From: Metridium senile
Taxonomy: Eukaryota > Cnidaria > Anthozoa > Actiniaria > Metridiidae
DNA: 64,000 bases
Direction: 5' to 3'
NCBI GenBank assembly: GCA_949775045.1
Contig: OX459098.1
Span: 384,501 to 448,500, forward strand
The translations under genes and the position numbers were made by a program. Shown one piece after another: positions 13,501-51,036 of this stretch. Under the pieces are notes generated by a model. The model was not told where the DNA came from. It saw only the letters and a list, made by a program, of their open reading frames with translations, and ran no database searches. The first letter of the stretch is position 1. The number at the start of each line of letters is the position of its first letter.

Positions 13501-16500
13501 TAACTGACTGTCCTATACTCTTTTTAGATATCGACGAGTGTGCTAGTAACCCCTGTGAGAATAATGGAACATGCAACGACCTTGTGAACGGTTATAGCTG
13601 CAGTTGCAAAGCTGGTTACAATGGAGTAAACTGTTCTCAGGGTAAGAATTGTAACGATAGCTTAAATGCAAGGGTGATTATATTAACTGACTGTCCTATA
13701 CTGTTTTTAGATATCGACGATTGTGCTAGTACACCCTGTCAGAACAATGGAACATGCATTGACCTTGTGAACGGTTATAGCTGCAGTTGCATAGCTGGTT
13801 ACAATGGAGTAAACTGTTCTCAGAGTAAGTTATGTGACGATACCTTATATCCATGGATGATTACATTAACTGACTGTCCTATACTGTTTTTAGATATCGA
13901 CGAGTGTGCTAGTAACCCCTGTGAGAATAATGGAACATGCAACGACCTTGTGAACGGTTATAGCTGCAGTTGCAAAGCTGGTTACAATGGAGTAAACTGT
14001 TCTCAGGGTAAGAATTGTAACGATAGCTTAAATGCAAGGGTGATTATATTAACTGACTGTCCTATACTGTTTTTAGATATCGACGATTGTGCTAGTACAC
14101 CCTGTCAGAACAATGGAACATGCATTGACCTTGTGAACGGTTATAGCTGCAGTTGCATAGCTGGTTACAATGGAGTAAACTGTTCTCAGGGTAAGAATTG
14201 TAACGATAGCTTAAATGCAAGGGTGATTATATTAACTGACTGTCCTATACTGTTTTTAGATATCGACGATTGTGCTAGTACACCCTGTCAGAACAATGGA
14301 ACATGCATTGACCTTGTGAACGGTTATAGCTGCAGTTGCATAGCTGGTTACAATGGAGTAAACTGTTCTCAGGGTAAGAATTGTAACGATAGCTTAAATG
14401 CAAGGGTGATTATATTAACTGACTGTCCTATACTGTTTTTAGATATCGACGATTGTGCTAGTACACCCTGTCAGAACAATGGAACATGCATTGACCTTGT
14501 GAACGGTTATAGCTGCAGTTGCATAGCTGGTTACAATGGAGTAAACTGTTCTCAGGGTAACAATTGTAACGATAGCTTAAATGCAAGGGTGATTATATTA
14601 ACTGACTGTCCTATACTCTATCAGATATCAACGAATGTGCTAGTACTCCCTGTAAGAATGGTGGAACATGCAACGACCTTGTGAACGGTTATAGCTGCAG
14701 TTGCAAAGCTGGTTACAATGGAGTAAACTGTTCTCAGGGTAAGAATTGTAACGATAGCTTAAATGCAAGGGTGATTATATTAACTGACTGTCCTATACTG
14801 TTTTTAGATATCGACGATTGTGCTAGTACACCCTGTCAGAACAATGGAACATGCATTGACCTTGTGAACGGTTATAGCTGCAGTTGCATAGCTGGTTACA
14901 ATGGAGTAAACTGTTCTCAGAGTAAGTTATGTGACGATACCTTATATCCAAGGATGATTACATTAACTGACTGTCCTATACTCTTTTTAGATATCGACGA
15001 GTGTGCTAGTAACCCCTGTGAGAATAATGGAACATGCAACGACCTTGTGAACGGTTATAGCTGCAGTTGCAAAGCTGGTTACAATGGAGTAAACTGTTCT
15101 CAGGGTAAGAATTGTAACGATAGCTTAAATGCAAGGGTGATTATTTTAACTGACTGTCCTTTACTCTTTCAGATATCAACGAGTGTGCTAGTACACCCTG
15201 TAAGAATGGTGGAACATGCAACGACCTTGTGAACGGTTATAGCTGCAGTTGCAAAGCTGGTTACAATGGAGTAAACTGTTCTCAGGGTAAGAATTGTAAC
15301 GATAGCTTAAATGCAAGGGTGATTATATTAACTGACTGTCCTATACTGTTTTTAGATATCGACGATTGTGCTAGTACACCCTGTCAGAACAATGGAACAT
15401 GCATTGACCTTGTGAACGGTTATAGCTGCAGTTGCATAGCTGGTTACAATGGAGTAAACTGTTCTCAGAGTAAGTTATGTGACGATACCTTATATCCAAG
15501 GATGATTACATTAACTGACTGTCCTATACTCTTTTTAGATATCGACGAGTGTGCTAGTAACCCCTGTGAGAATAATGGAACATGCAACGACCTTGTGAAC
15601 GGTTATAGCTGCAGTTGCAAAGCTGGTTACAATGGAGTAAACTGTTCTCAGGGTAAGAATTGTAACGATAGCTTAAATGCAAGGGTGATTATATTAACTG
15701 ACTGTCCTATACTGTTTTTAGATATCGACGATTGTGCTAGTACACCCTGTCAGAACAATGGAACATGCATTGACCTTGTGAACGGTTATAGCTGCAGTTG
15801 CATAGCTGGTTACAATGGAGTAAACTGTTCTCAGGGTAAGAATTGTAACGATAGCTTAAATGCAAGGGTGATTATATTAACTGACTGTCCTATACTGTTT
15901 TTAGATATCGACGATTGTGCTAGTACACCCTGTCAGAACAATGGAACATGCATTGACCTTGTGAACGGTTATAGCTGCAGTTGCAAAGCTGGTTACAATG
16001 GAGTAAACTGTTCTCAGGGTAAGAATTGTAACGATAGCTTAAATGCAAGGGTGATTATATTAACTGACTGTCCTATACTGTTTTTAGATATCGACGATTG
16101 TGCTAGTACACCCTGTCAGAACAATGGAACATGCATTGACCTTGTGAACGGTTATAGCTGCAGTTGCATAGCTGGTTACAATGGAGTAAACTGTTCTCAG
16201 AGTAAGTTATGTGACGATACCTTATATCCAAGGATGATTACATTAACTGACTGTCCTATACTCTTTTTAGATATCGACGAGTGTGCTAGTAACCCCTGTG
16301 AGAATAATGGAACATGCAACGACCTTGTGAACGGTTATAGCTGCAGTTGCAAAGCTGGTTACAATGGAGTAAACTGTTCTCAGGGTAAGAATTGTAACGA
16401 TAGCTTAAATGCAAGGGTGATTATATTAACTGACTGTCCTATACTGTTTTTAGATATCGACGATTGTGCTAGTACACCCTGTCAGAACAATGGAACATGC

Positions 16501-16933
16501 ATTGACCTTGTGAACGGTTATAGCTGCAGTTGCATAGCTGGTTACAATGGAGTAAACTGTTCTCAGGGTAAGAATTGTAACGATAGCTTAAATGCAAGGG
16601 TGATTATATTAACTGACTGTCCTATACTGTTTTTAGATATCGACGATTGTGCTAGTACACCCTGTCAGAACAATGGAACATGCATTGACCTTGTGAACGG
16701 TTATAGCTGCAGTTGCAAAGCTGGTTACAATGGAGTAAACTGTTCTCATGGTAAGAATTGTAACGATAGTTTAAATGTAAGGGTGATTATATTAACTGAC
16801 TGTCCTATACTCTTTTTAGATATCAACGAGTGTGCTAGTACTCCCTGTAAGAATGGTGGAACATGCATTGACCTTGTGAGCGGTTATAGCTGCAGTTGCA
16901 TAGCTGGTTACAATGGAGTAAACTGTTCTCAGG
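1469..16933 (+). CDS. EGF array 1: about 85 calcium-binding EGF-like exons
   Basis: Exons of exactly 114 bp (38 residues, one EGF domain, phase 1-1) repeat every 182-183 bp. Each begins ATATC(A/G)ACGA after TTTCAG or TTTTTAG and ends TCTCAGG or TCTCAGA before GTAAG. The domain reads D-I-N/D-E/D-C, C-x-N-x-G-T-C, then C-N/I-D-x4-Y-x-C-x-C, GYNG and C. This is the calcium-binding EGF consensus with an Asp/Asn hydroxylation site. Start-to-start distance (1469 to 16820) divides into 68 steps of 183 bp, 15 of 182 and one of 177, giving 85 exons or about 3,230 residues. Three variants alternate: [22 protein letters not shown] and [12 protein letters not shown]-linked sequons (NGT, NCS) recur in nearly every unit. 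The last exon is 16820-16933. Role by family: extended, calcium-stiffened extracellular stalk or adhesion region. Expression is unproven. Confidence 0.8.
2249..2976 (+). repeat. 364 bp two-exon duplication within array 1
   Basis: The two-unit block starting at 2249 recurs at 2613 with the same alternation of intron variants (GTAACAATTG then GTAAGAATTG) and the same TATACTC/TTTACTC alternation. This is the smallest multi-exon duplication visible in the array. Confidence 0.8.
5354..9375 (+). repeat. 2,011 bp higher-order repeat (11 exons), two tandem copies
   Basis: The block 5354-7364 recurs at 7365-9375. Variant order, the rare AACAGTTAT exon (6274 and 8285), the GTAACAATTG introns and the TCTATCAG acceptors (about 6752 and 8763) all repeat at a spacing of 2,011 bp. 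That equals nine 183 bp and two 182 bp units. Confidence 0.85.
8828..9927 (+). repeat. 548 bp three-exon tandem duplication
   Basis: The three-exon blocks starting at 8828, 9376 and partly 9924 follow one another at 548 bp spacing with the same intron variants. The second copy differs from the first by an IAG/KAG change in its opening exon. Confidence 0.75.
10600..14640 (+). repeat. 2,013 bp higher-order repeat (11 exons), two tandem copies
   Basis: Marker variants repeat at 2,013 bp (11 x 183). The CCAAGGTTGATT intron occurs at 10923 and 12936, and the CCATGGATGATT intron at 11838 and 13851. The same two markers, 915 bp apart, also occur at 3792 and 4707, so part of the block has a third copy. 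Outer limits are approximate. Confidence 0.75.
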
Positions 16934-16944
16934 GTAAGTTATGA

Positions 16945-17230
16945 AGATAAAACCAGGGGACCGTTAAAACATTTATAATAAGAAAACTTACGTGCATGTT
17001 TGCATGATTCGAAAGGTTTAACATCTGTGAAAGGAAGCGTTGGTCATTACTCTATGTGGCACTAGTTGATGATAATAAAAACAATATAGTTGTACTATAG
17101 CGCACTTCAAAGATCTCGGTGCCCTTATTAATTGCCTGCAAGCCGCTGACATTCCTGAGTTTATGTTTATTGATGTTTGATATGTTTTCAACTGCACACC
17201 ACATTTATCTTCAGTTGAGTGCTTGTACTA
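16945..17230. repeat. Segmental duplication, copy B, left part
   Basis: This part matches 181-205 joined to 422-655 and lacks the TA-flanked MITE. The duplication is cut at 17230 by the transposon at 17231-20766 and resumes at 20767. Confidence 0.75.
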
Positions 17231-17531
17231 AGGCCTGCCCCCGGACCTTAAATCGGGCTAAATCGCCTTAAATCGCACTAAATCGCCTTAAAACGCGCTA
17301 AATCGCATTAAAACGCCTAAAATCATTTAAAAACATTGCGACCCATTTTCATTATATTGATTTATAAAATTTTTGGTATCTAACGCGCGCTCTGATTGGT
17401 TGATGGCCATGTCTATATGAGAGAACAGAGAATGAAAATGACGAATGCTGTCGCGCGCTCTGATTCTAACGTGTTTACGAACATTCGGTAGAAAAGTTTT
17501 CTCTGCATTTTTTTGCGAAAAAATTTCATAA

Positions 17532-17718
17532 AAGAAATATAAAACGGCCGCTTGTGTCTATGTACTGTGATATAAACACGCTGGGAGATGTAGAGCACTC
17601 AAGAAGCAAGAGAAACACTCGCTGCGCTCGTGTTTCTAAGCTTGCTTCTATCGTGCTCTACATCTCCCAGCGTGTTTATATCACAGTACATAGACACGCG
17701 CGCCGTTTTATATTTCTT
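17532..17718. mobile_element. Hairpin element nested in the 3.5 kb transposon
   Basis: This is a nearly perfect inverted repeat with arms of about 90 bp. AAGAAATATAAAACGGC on the left pairs with GCCGTTTTATATTTCTT on the right, and the TGATATAAACACGCTGGGAG segments also pair. It looks like a MITE, or a foldback within the host element. No target duplication could be fixed. Confidence 0.65.
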
Positions 17719-17811
17719 AAATATATATATACTTGATTGCAGTATATGCACACCTTCTAGTAACTAAGGCTAATTATCTAAAAAGATGCAAACTAAAAAC
17801 ACTGCAATAAA

Positions 17812-17952
17812 TTATGAGAGTAGGTTTGAGGCCATGTACTACTGTATTTATTTATTTGGGTCTTGAGTTTTTGTTGGACGCCGACATCATCAGAAGATAG
17901 ATCCAAATAAATAAATACAGTATAGTACATGGCCTCAAACCTACTCTCATAA
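17812..17952. repeat. Inverted repeat hairpin with ~49 bp arms
   Basis: TTATGAGAGTAGGTTTGAGG on the left pairs with its inverse on the right, through ATTTATTTATTTGG against CCAAATAAATAAAT, around a ~40 base loop. It is either a foldback element or a palindromic part of the host transposon. Confidence 0.65.
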
Positions 17953-20684
17953 TACCTTCCAAAATGCTACTGAAGGACAACTTAATATTCTGCAATGAAT
18001 GTTCTTATCCTTTTAAACACACGTAAATATAAAAAAAATCATAAAAAGATACACCGAATAATAAGTTATTGGTATAATTATATATACATAAACCACAACC
18101 TTTCTGAAATTGAGAATATGTAGTATAAAAGTAATTATACATGCATACCCTCAAGTACACAATGATTGTGGTACACATTTATTATATACAGTCAAATATA
18201 CAAATAAAAATGAGATGCAAAACTCAAAATACTAGTTTATGTGGATGTTAATTAAATTAGATTTTTGTATAAATATGTGCTCAAATCCTTCTGCAATAGG
18301 ATGTAATCATACATATATACGGTATATACAATATATAACTATTCCAGAAAGAGTTTAACTTATGAATACTGAATAGTACATTCCATGCAAGACCAAAATG
18401 CATTGCGCAGTTTATGCCATTATGTCAGTACAGTGTATTATGTTTTGTATATTAGCTTCATATGAAATGCAAATCAATCTATATTTGCTACCTTTGAAAC
18501 CAACAATGTATTTCAGTCTTGGAATGCACAATTCAACATTTTTTGTGAAACTTCTACATGCAAATATACATAAAAGCACATTAAAAGTACTTAACAAAAC
18601 TGCAAGAACATATTATTTATTTATAACATTTTAGAATATTTTTTGTTGTTCATTCTATAACAAATATTTATCATCAATCTAGCGAAATATGAAAGAAAAT
18701 TGAAAAGAAATTGATTAACATTTTATGTGGTTTTCACCGATCTATCTCGAAAACTTTACTAGTAAATCTTATTGTACAAATCGAATCAAGTGTCAGAATT
18801 CTACTTACGTGAGCAGCATGCAGTCACACATTAATATGGTCAGTCACACAGTAAAAGGTCACCATCAAGCCATTGTAAGTTAATGTCATTTGTTCAGCTT
18901 TACTTGTGCAAATAGGTTGTCTGCGTATTTTACATAAACGAGTGGAAAACACATGCAAATATAAAACACTTCAACTATCTTAGCTTGCTGTTCGCCATTT
19001 TAAATTGGTTTTGTGAGCCTGCGATAACACCGCACAGGTGTTTCTCCGTTGGGATGGGGGAGTGGATGGAGGAGTGTCCAATTACTGGTCAATTTCATGA
19101 GAATTTCTGTCAAATCTGAACGATAATATACATCGACTCACTGAGTGAACTCTTGATTTGTAATACGAAGCTCAGAAATGGCCAACGAGGCTAATCGGTA
19201 TCGGCTAATCGATACTTCGTCAAAGGGTTGAAAAAATTGTTTAACTCGATCGTCAAAGAAAAAGTTCTCATTGATTATGACAGCACAGTAACACATGTCA
19301 GATAGGTCACATGTCAGGACTTAGCGTGAGAGACTGGGACAAATCAAAATGGCGGAATACTCGAACATAGTTTTATTTTGAGCTTCTGTCATCTCCTGTA
19401 AATGTACTTACAAGAGATCATCTTGTAAATAAGATCAAAACCAGGAAGCAAGAAGGAAAAAAGACTTGCCACCTGCCACAGACATCACCTTCGAATAGTG
19501 GAACGTCCAAGTATGCATCAAGTAAAGAAGTGGTTATTGCTATAATTATCAGTCAGAAGAAGTATTTGAAGTGAGCATAAGAAAAAACACTTGCTTTTGG
19601 ATCAAGGTATTTTGCTGTCTATACGATCTGGAGAACGTCAACAAATAGGATGGGTTCCTGAGAAAGATCCGAAAATGCACGCTGAGATTATTTATACATA
19701 AAAGATTAATTTATGTATCAAAAACCAAGTTTTTCTGTAAGGATCATCAATGCGACAGGAAAAACAATTTCAGAAACATTTACACTAACTAACATCAACA
19801 TAAGATGAGACTTTAAATCTTCATCAGTGGTATGTAGAAATATTAGCTTTAATAATTTCGTTACTGTTCAGTCTCTGGTTTCAGAAACGTTTGTTTAATC
19901 TGGAAAAATATCTACTACAATAAAGATTAGATTCTTATTGTTGGAGGTTAGCAATATTATACAAATTCAAACAAATGTTTCTTAGAAAATAGCCAGCAAT
20001 CCTTAATGAAAGCACCCAGAACGTATATAATTATTTAATTTATATGTAAGATTATATACAGAAAGATGTACAAAGGAAGTGTTGTTTAAAAGTTTTGATG
20101 ATAAAAATATTCAAAATAAAAAAGATATAAAAATAATTGTTTTGCAACTGGTTTCATAGTATTAAACTAGGTTAACATAATTGATAATCATTGTTTAAAA
20201 GTGCTTTAATTGTTATGCTATTTGCACTCTATTCTATTGTTTTAACTAGCATCCTGTTGTACTATTTTGTATTTCATGGATATGATATTTGCACTCTAAA
20301 TCAATTATGTAAATGAATCACAGGCATTCCTTATATTAATATAAAACTGACCTTTATTGAATACAATTTTTGATGTAAAGTTTAAACTGGCCTTTGCTTA
20401 CTAGAAGTATTATATTTAAATGATATTTTGAACAATGATACCTTTATTTTCAAATTTCCTTAAATGAACTTAAAATGTTGTTCATTTTTACAAAAAAAAA
20501 TTACTTAAACCACCAGAAAATGCATCTTCTTCACCATATATTTTCTTAAACATCCCTAAATCGCTGTAAATTGCTTAAAATTGCCTTATGGCGCCTCTGA
20601 TTTTCTTATATTTTTTCTTAAATCGCCTTAAATCGCCTTAAACCGCACTAAAACGCCTTAAAACTTCACTCGAAGTTTGACCAT

Positions 20685-22015
20685 ATTTTCTTAAATCGCC
20701 TTAAATCGCCTTAAATCGCTTTAAAACGCATTAAATTACGGCGATTTAAGGTCCAGGGGCAGGCCTGTACTACACAGTGCGAAGATCACAAGACCCCTCG
20801 AAAAGAATGAGGGTGCTGCCACAAGAATAATAATAAAAATAAATAACGTAACATTAATAAATAAAAATACAGGGTTCAGTCAAACCAGCTCACGCGGTCC
20901 TATCTAGGTTGGAAGATTGAATTTGTTTATCGAAATTTGATTTCTCATTTGTTTCTATATTTGCGAATATGAATCGAATTTTGTAAATTTCATATACGGC
21001 CTCCTATTACAGTGCGAATGACAAAACCGTGGGCACCCAATAGAAAATATACCATTTCATTGTTTTTTATCCCTGAGAGTACAACGAACATACCCGGTAT
21101 TTTCACCCCTGACTTCCCCAGGGGAATGCGGACATCAAGCAATTATGTAAGGAGTGGGCAGAGTTTTGATAATGAATGATATAATTTTGCATCGATTCAA
21201 TTTTCTAACGGTCTGAATGGCTATTTACATACCAAACTAAAGAGGTCTTTAGTACTGAACTCGATAAATGATAAGCTTTTGCCATCTGACAATCAGTGCT
21301 TTCATATAGTTTAAAGGGATCCTCCACTAAAAATGAACTTGAACTTATATGGTGATAAAAATTATGCTGATTTCAAATATATATCAACAAATTAAAGCAG
21401 CCGATTTTTCGCGCGGAAAAAACGGTTTAAAATGTGAGAAAAATCTTTTTGGGATCCCTGTGGCACCAAAGTTTTTATTTCATTTTCTAACTTTACAGCG
21501 AAAAGAAAACTTTCTTTTTGGATCGTTGGGAGCAACATGACGTCATCAGAAGGTGCCACAGGGATCCCAAAAATATTTTTTTCTCACATTTTAAACCGTT
21601 CTTTCCGCGCGAAAAATCAGCTGATGAAATTTTTTGATATATATTTGAAATGAGCATAATATTTATCACCATATAAGTTCAAGTTCATTTTTAGTGGAGG
21701 ATCCCTTTAAACATGGATAAATATTAAACCCTCCGCGTAAAGTAGAGCTGACCTTAAACTACAAACCAAATAGAAATTAATAAAATATAATGAAATCATG
21801 TATTATACCACCATCAATGCTTCGAGCACCCACATCTCAAATGCAGCCCCTAAAGCCTGGTTCAAACTAGCGACATAAGCATATTTAGCAACATACGCAG
21901 ACTCGCGGAAGCCTTTCACGAATGAGCTAGTGTGAGAAAAAACAAGTGCGTAAAATGAGCACAGCCCAACTAGGTATACGTATATGTGTGATTAAACCCT
22001 GTTCACATTAACATT
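20685..22015. repeat. 1,331 bp tandem duplication, copy 1
   Basis: The segment runs from the last ~80 bases of the 3.5 kb transposon through flank copy B and the TTAA-flanked MITE to the GTTCACATTAAC segment. It recurs almost base for base 1,331 bp downstream: AGGCCT at 20761 and 22092, and identical open stretches at 21349 and 22680. Confidence 0.9.
21315..21706. mobile_element. TTAA-flanked MITE, 392 bp, copy 1
   Basis: The element starts AGGGATCCTCCACTAAAAA and ends with the inverse. Long imperfect arms (about 150 bp) surround a central spacer, and TTAA lies at 21311-21314 and 21707-21710. The paralogous site near 1360 reads AATTTAAACATGG without the element, which is an empty site. TTAA duplication points to piggyBac- or Kolobok-type mobilisation, and AGGG ends fit the latter better. 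No coding capacity is seen. Confidence 0.85.
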
Positions 22016-23346
22016 ATTTTCTTAAATCGCCTTAAATCGCCTTAAATCGCTTTAAAACGCATTAAATTACGGCGATTTAAGGTCCAGGGGCAGGCCTGTA
22101 CTACACAGTGCGAAGATCACAAGACCCCTCGAAAAGAATGAGGGTGCTGCCACAAGAATAATAATAAAAATAAATAACGTAACATTAATAAATAAAAATA
22201 CAGGGTTCAGTCAAACCAGCTCACGCGGTCCTATCTAGGTTGGAAGATTGAATTTGTTTATCGAAATTTGATTTCTCATTTGTTTCTATATTTGCGAATA
22301 TGAATCGAATTTTGTAAATTTCATATACGGCCTCCTATTACAGTGCGAATGACAAAACCGTGGGCACCCAATAGAAAATATACCATTTCATTGTTTTTTA
22401 TCCCTGAGAGTACAACGAACATACCCGGTATTTTCACCCCTGACTTCCCCAGGGGAATGCGGACATCAAGCAATTATGTAAGGAGTGGGCAGAGTTTTGA
22501 TAATGAATGATATAATTTTGCATCGATTCAATTTTCTAACGGTCTGAATGGCTATTTACATACCAAACTAAAGAGGTCTTTAGTACTGAACTCGATAAAT
22601 GATAAGCTTTTGCCATCTGACAATCAGTGCTTTCATATAGTTTAAAGGGATCCTCCACTAAAAATGAACTTGAACTTATATGGTGATAAAAATTATGCTG
22701 ATTTCAAATATATATCAACAAATTAAAGCAGCCGATTTTTCGCGCGGAAAAAACGGTTTAAAATGTGAGAAAAATCTTTTTGGGATCCCTGTGGCACCAA
22801 AGTTTTTATTTCATTTTCTAACTTTACAGCGAAAAGAAAACTTTCTTTTTGGATCGTTGGGAGCAACATGACGTCATCAGAAGGTGCCACAGGGATCCCA
22901 AAAATATTTTTTTCTCACATTTTAAACCGTTCTTTCCGCGCGAAAAATCAGCTGATGAAATTTTTTGATATATATTTGAAATGAGCATAATTTTTATCAC
23001 CATATAAGTTCAAGTTCATTTTTAGTGGAGGATCCCTTTAAACATGGATAAATATTAAACCCTCCGCGTAAAGTAGAGCTGACCTTAAACTACAAACCAA
23101 ATAGAAATTAATAAAATATAATGAAATCATGTATTATACCACCATCAATGCTTCGAGCACCCACATCTCAAATGCAGCCCCTAAAGCCTGGTTCAAACTA
23201 GCGACATAAGCATATTTAGCAACATACGCAGACTCGCGGAAGCATTTCACGAATGAGCTAGTGTGAGAAAAAACAAGTGCGTAAAATGAGCACAGCCCAA
23301 CTAGGTATACGTATATGTGTGATTAAACCCTGTTCACATTAACGAC
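22016..23346. repeat. 1,331 bp tandem duplication, copy 2
   Basis: This second copy carries an orphan transposon right end (to 22097) and a second copy of the MITE. Differences from copy 1 are very few (for example GCCTTT/GCATTT near 21913/23244 and ATATTTATC/ATTTTTATC near 21659/22990), so the duplication is recent. Confidence 0.9.
22646..23037. mobile_element. TTAA-flanked MITE, 392 bp, copy 2
   Basis: This is the copy carried by the 1,331 bp tandem duplication. It has the same ends and flanking TTAA, and is not an independent insertion. Confidence 0.85.
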
Positions 23347-23439
23347 ATATACTTAGGACTCAGTTCAAAACTCAGTTCAAAACTGATTTCCTTCCCACAT
23401 AGGGCGATTATGTTGACTGAATGTCCTATACTCTTTCAG

Positions 23440-50002
<26,563 letters not shown>

Positions 50003-50070
50003 GTAAGACATTTTACGATACCTCATTCACAATTGAGTTTATGTTGATTTACAGTTTTGTAATAATATAG

Positions 50071-50077
50071 ATATCAA
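50071..50077 (+). pseudogene. Relic of one more EGF exon start
   Basis: The intron after the last EGF exon continues with the usual GTTTTGTAATA pattern to a decayed acceptor (AATATAG) and the first seven bases of an EGF exon (ATATCAA). It then changes to unrelated sequence leading to the Ig exon. This marks the 3' breakpoint of the array. Confidence 0.6.
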
Positions 50078-50103
50078 TTACATTTTTTGGCTTTTTGTTG
50101 TAG

Positions 50104-50376
50104 AATCAGCTCCTTCAATCACCACACATCCAACCAACACAACTGTCAATGAAGGGAATGATGTTAGTTTCAACTGTACTGCTAGTGGTGATCCAATTCC
50201 TACTGTTACATGGTGGAAAGATAATATACTCCTAACTATGTCAGGACGACTTACCCAAGACAGCAGTAGTTTGACAATAACAAACGTTACACGATTTGAT
50301 GAGGGTTTATACTACTGTAAAGCTACTAATAATGTCAGCGATGCAGTGTCCACTCCTGCCTATTTGACAGTTAACT
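50104..50376 (+). CDS. Exon for one Ig (I-set) domain
   Basis: The 273 bp phase 1-1 exon lies between TTTTTGTTGTAG and GTAAGT and encodes 91 residues. The I-set signature is complete. An SAPSI lead-in and V-N-E-G-N-D come first, then the first cysteine in F-N-C-T-A-S-G, and the tryptophan in T-W-W-K. SSLTI follows, and the second cysteine is in D-E-G-L-Y-Y-C-K-A-T. The domain closes with A-Y-L-T-V-N. Ig domains of this type mediate extracellular protein contacts. It sits between the EGF stalk and the mucin region, and its phase fits both neighbours. Several Asn-X-Ser/Thr sites (NTT, NCT, NVT, NVS) suggest N-glycosylation. Confidence 0.9.
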
Positions 50377-50390
50377 GTAAGTATAAAAGC

Positions 50391-50964
50391 ATCGCATGGA
50401 ATCCTATTGCCTTTTTGGACATTTACTTACCGCTCGCAAATTATTCAAAATAGGCATAATTCGCATAAACTGCCGACATTGATAGCTCTGATTGGTTATT
50501 TGAACGTCTCTCATGAGAATGTCATTGAATTAGAGTTATTACACATCGCAGCTGAACTTATTACACCTCATGATAACTTAAAGTGGCACATTGGGATTTG
50601 AACATCAGCCTAAAGAGCCTTAGATAATGAGCTGAAATATTCCATCGCACAGAATTCTATTGTCCTTTTGGACATTTACTTACGGCCCGTAAATTATTCA
50701 AAATAGGCTTTATTCGAATAAATTATCGACATTGATAGTTTCGATTGAACGTCTGATTAGATTAAGTTCTGAACTGTTGACAAAAGAATCATTTCACTTG
50801 TCCGACTTAAGCCTATTTATTACCGAGAACAAAGAGAGTAGGATTACTTAATTAGAGTTATTACAAATTGCAGCTTAACTTATTACACCGCATAATTACT
50901 TAAAATGGCACATTGGGATTTGAACGTCATTCGCAAGAGCCTTAGATAATGAGCTCAAATATTC
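50391..50964. repeat. Imperfect tandem duplication, ~250-320 bp units
   Basis: 50391-50642 and 50643-50964 share TTTTTGGACATTTACTTAC, AAATTATTCAAAATAGGC, TGGCACATTGGGATTTGAAC and GAGCCTTAGATAATGAGCT in the same order. Copy 2 holds an extra segment of about 70 bases in the middle. Confidence 0.75.
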
Positions 50965-51036
50965 AGCTTAAAAAAGATAGTATTATAAAAAAGGTTTTTG
51001 TAGAAGTAAAAAAGATAGCATTAGTTATTGACATTA

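Larger units (their letters stand above)
17231..20766. mobile_element. Non-autonomous DNA transposon, 3,536 bp, 6 bp target duplication
   Basis: The element begins AGGCCTGCCCCCGGACCTTA and ends with the inverse, one mismatch in about 25 bp. GTACTA flanks both ends (17225-17230 and 20767-20772). The paralogous site near 648-655 has uninterrupted TTGTACTG, so the insertion postdates the flank duplication. Inside each end is a cluster of short degenerate repeats of the type TTAAATCGCC (about 17248-17330 and 20560-20740), running in the same direction at both ends. No transposase reading frame is visible, and open frames are under 80 codons. Two hairpins lie inside near the left end. The superfamily is not recognised. 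Confidence 0.75.
16934..23439. other. 6.5 kb spacer or intron between the EGF arrays
   Basis: After the last array 1 donor, only about 10 bases of EGF intron remain before the sequence changes to the duplicated flank at about 16945. On the right, array 2 begins with the last ~40 bases of an EGF intron (about 23401-23439) followed by an intact acceptor. In between lie copy B of the flank, a 3.5 kb transposon, a 1.33 kb tandem duplication and two copies of a MITE. No coding exon is supported. If both arrays are one gene, this is a phase 1 intron. Confidence 0.65.

Noticed and set aside
9924..14684. A single 1,586-codon exon
   Set aside because: The open frame runs across introns with constant GTAAG donors and TTTTTAG acceptors; the inserted part is not EGF-like. 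Treated as exons plus stop-free introns, with retention noted as a finding.
19351..19700. Possible captured exon starting with ATGGCGGAATAC inside the 3.5 kb transposon
   Set aside because: The frame closes after about ten codons and no transposase, THAP or other domain follows.
21349..21540. Repeated open frame of 63 codons (also at 22680)
   Set aside because: It lies within a MITE arm and spacer and is repeated only because the whole 1,331 bp segment is duplicated.
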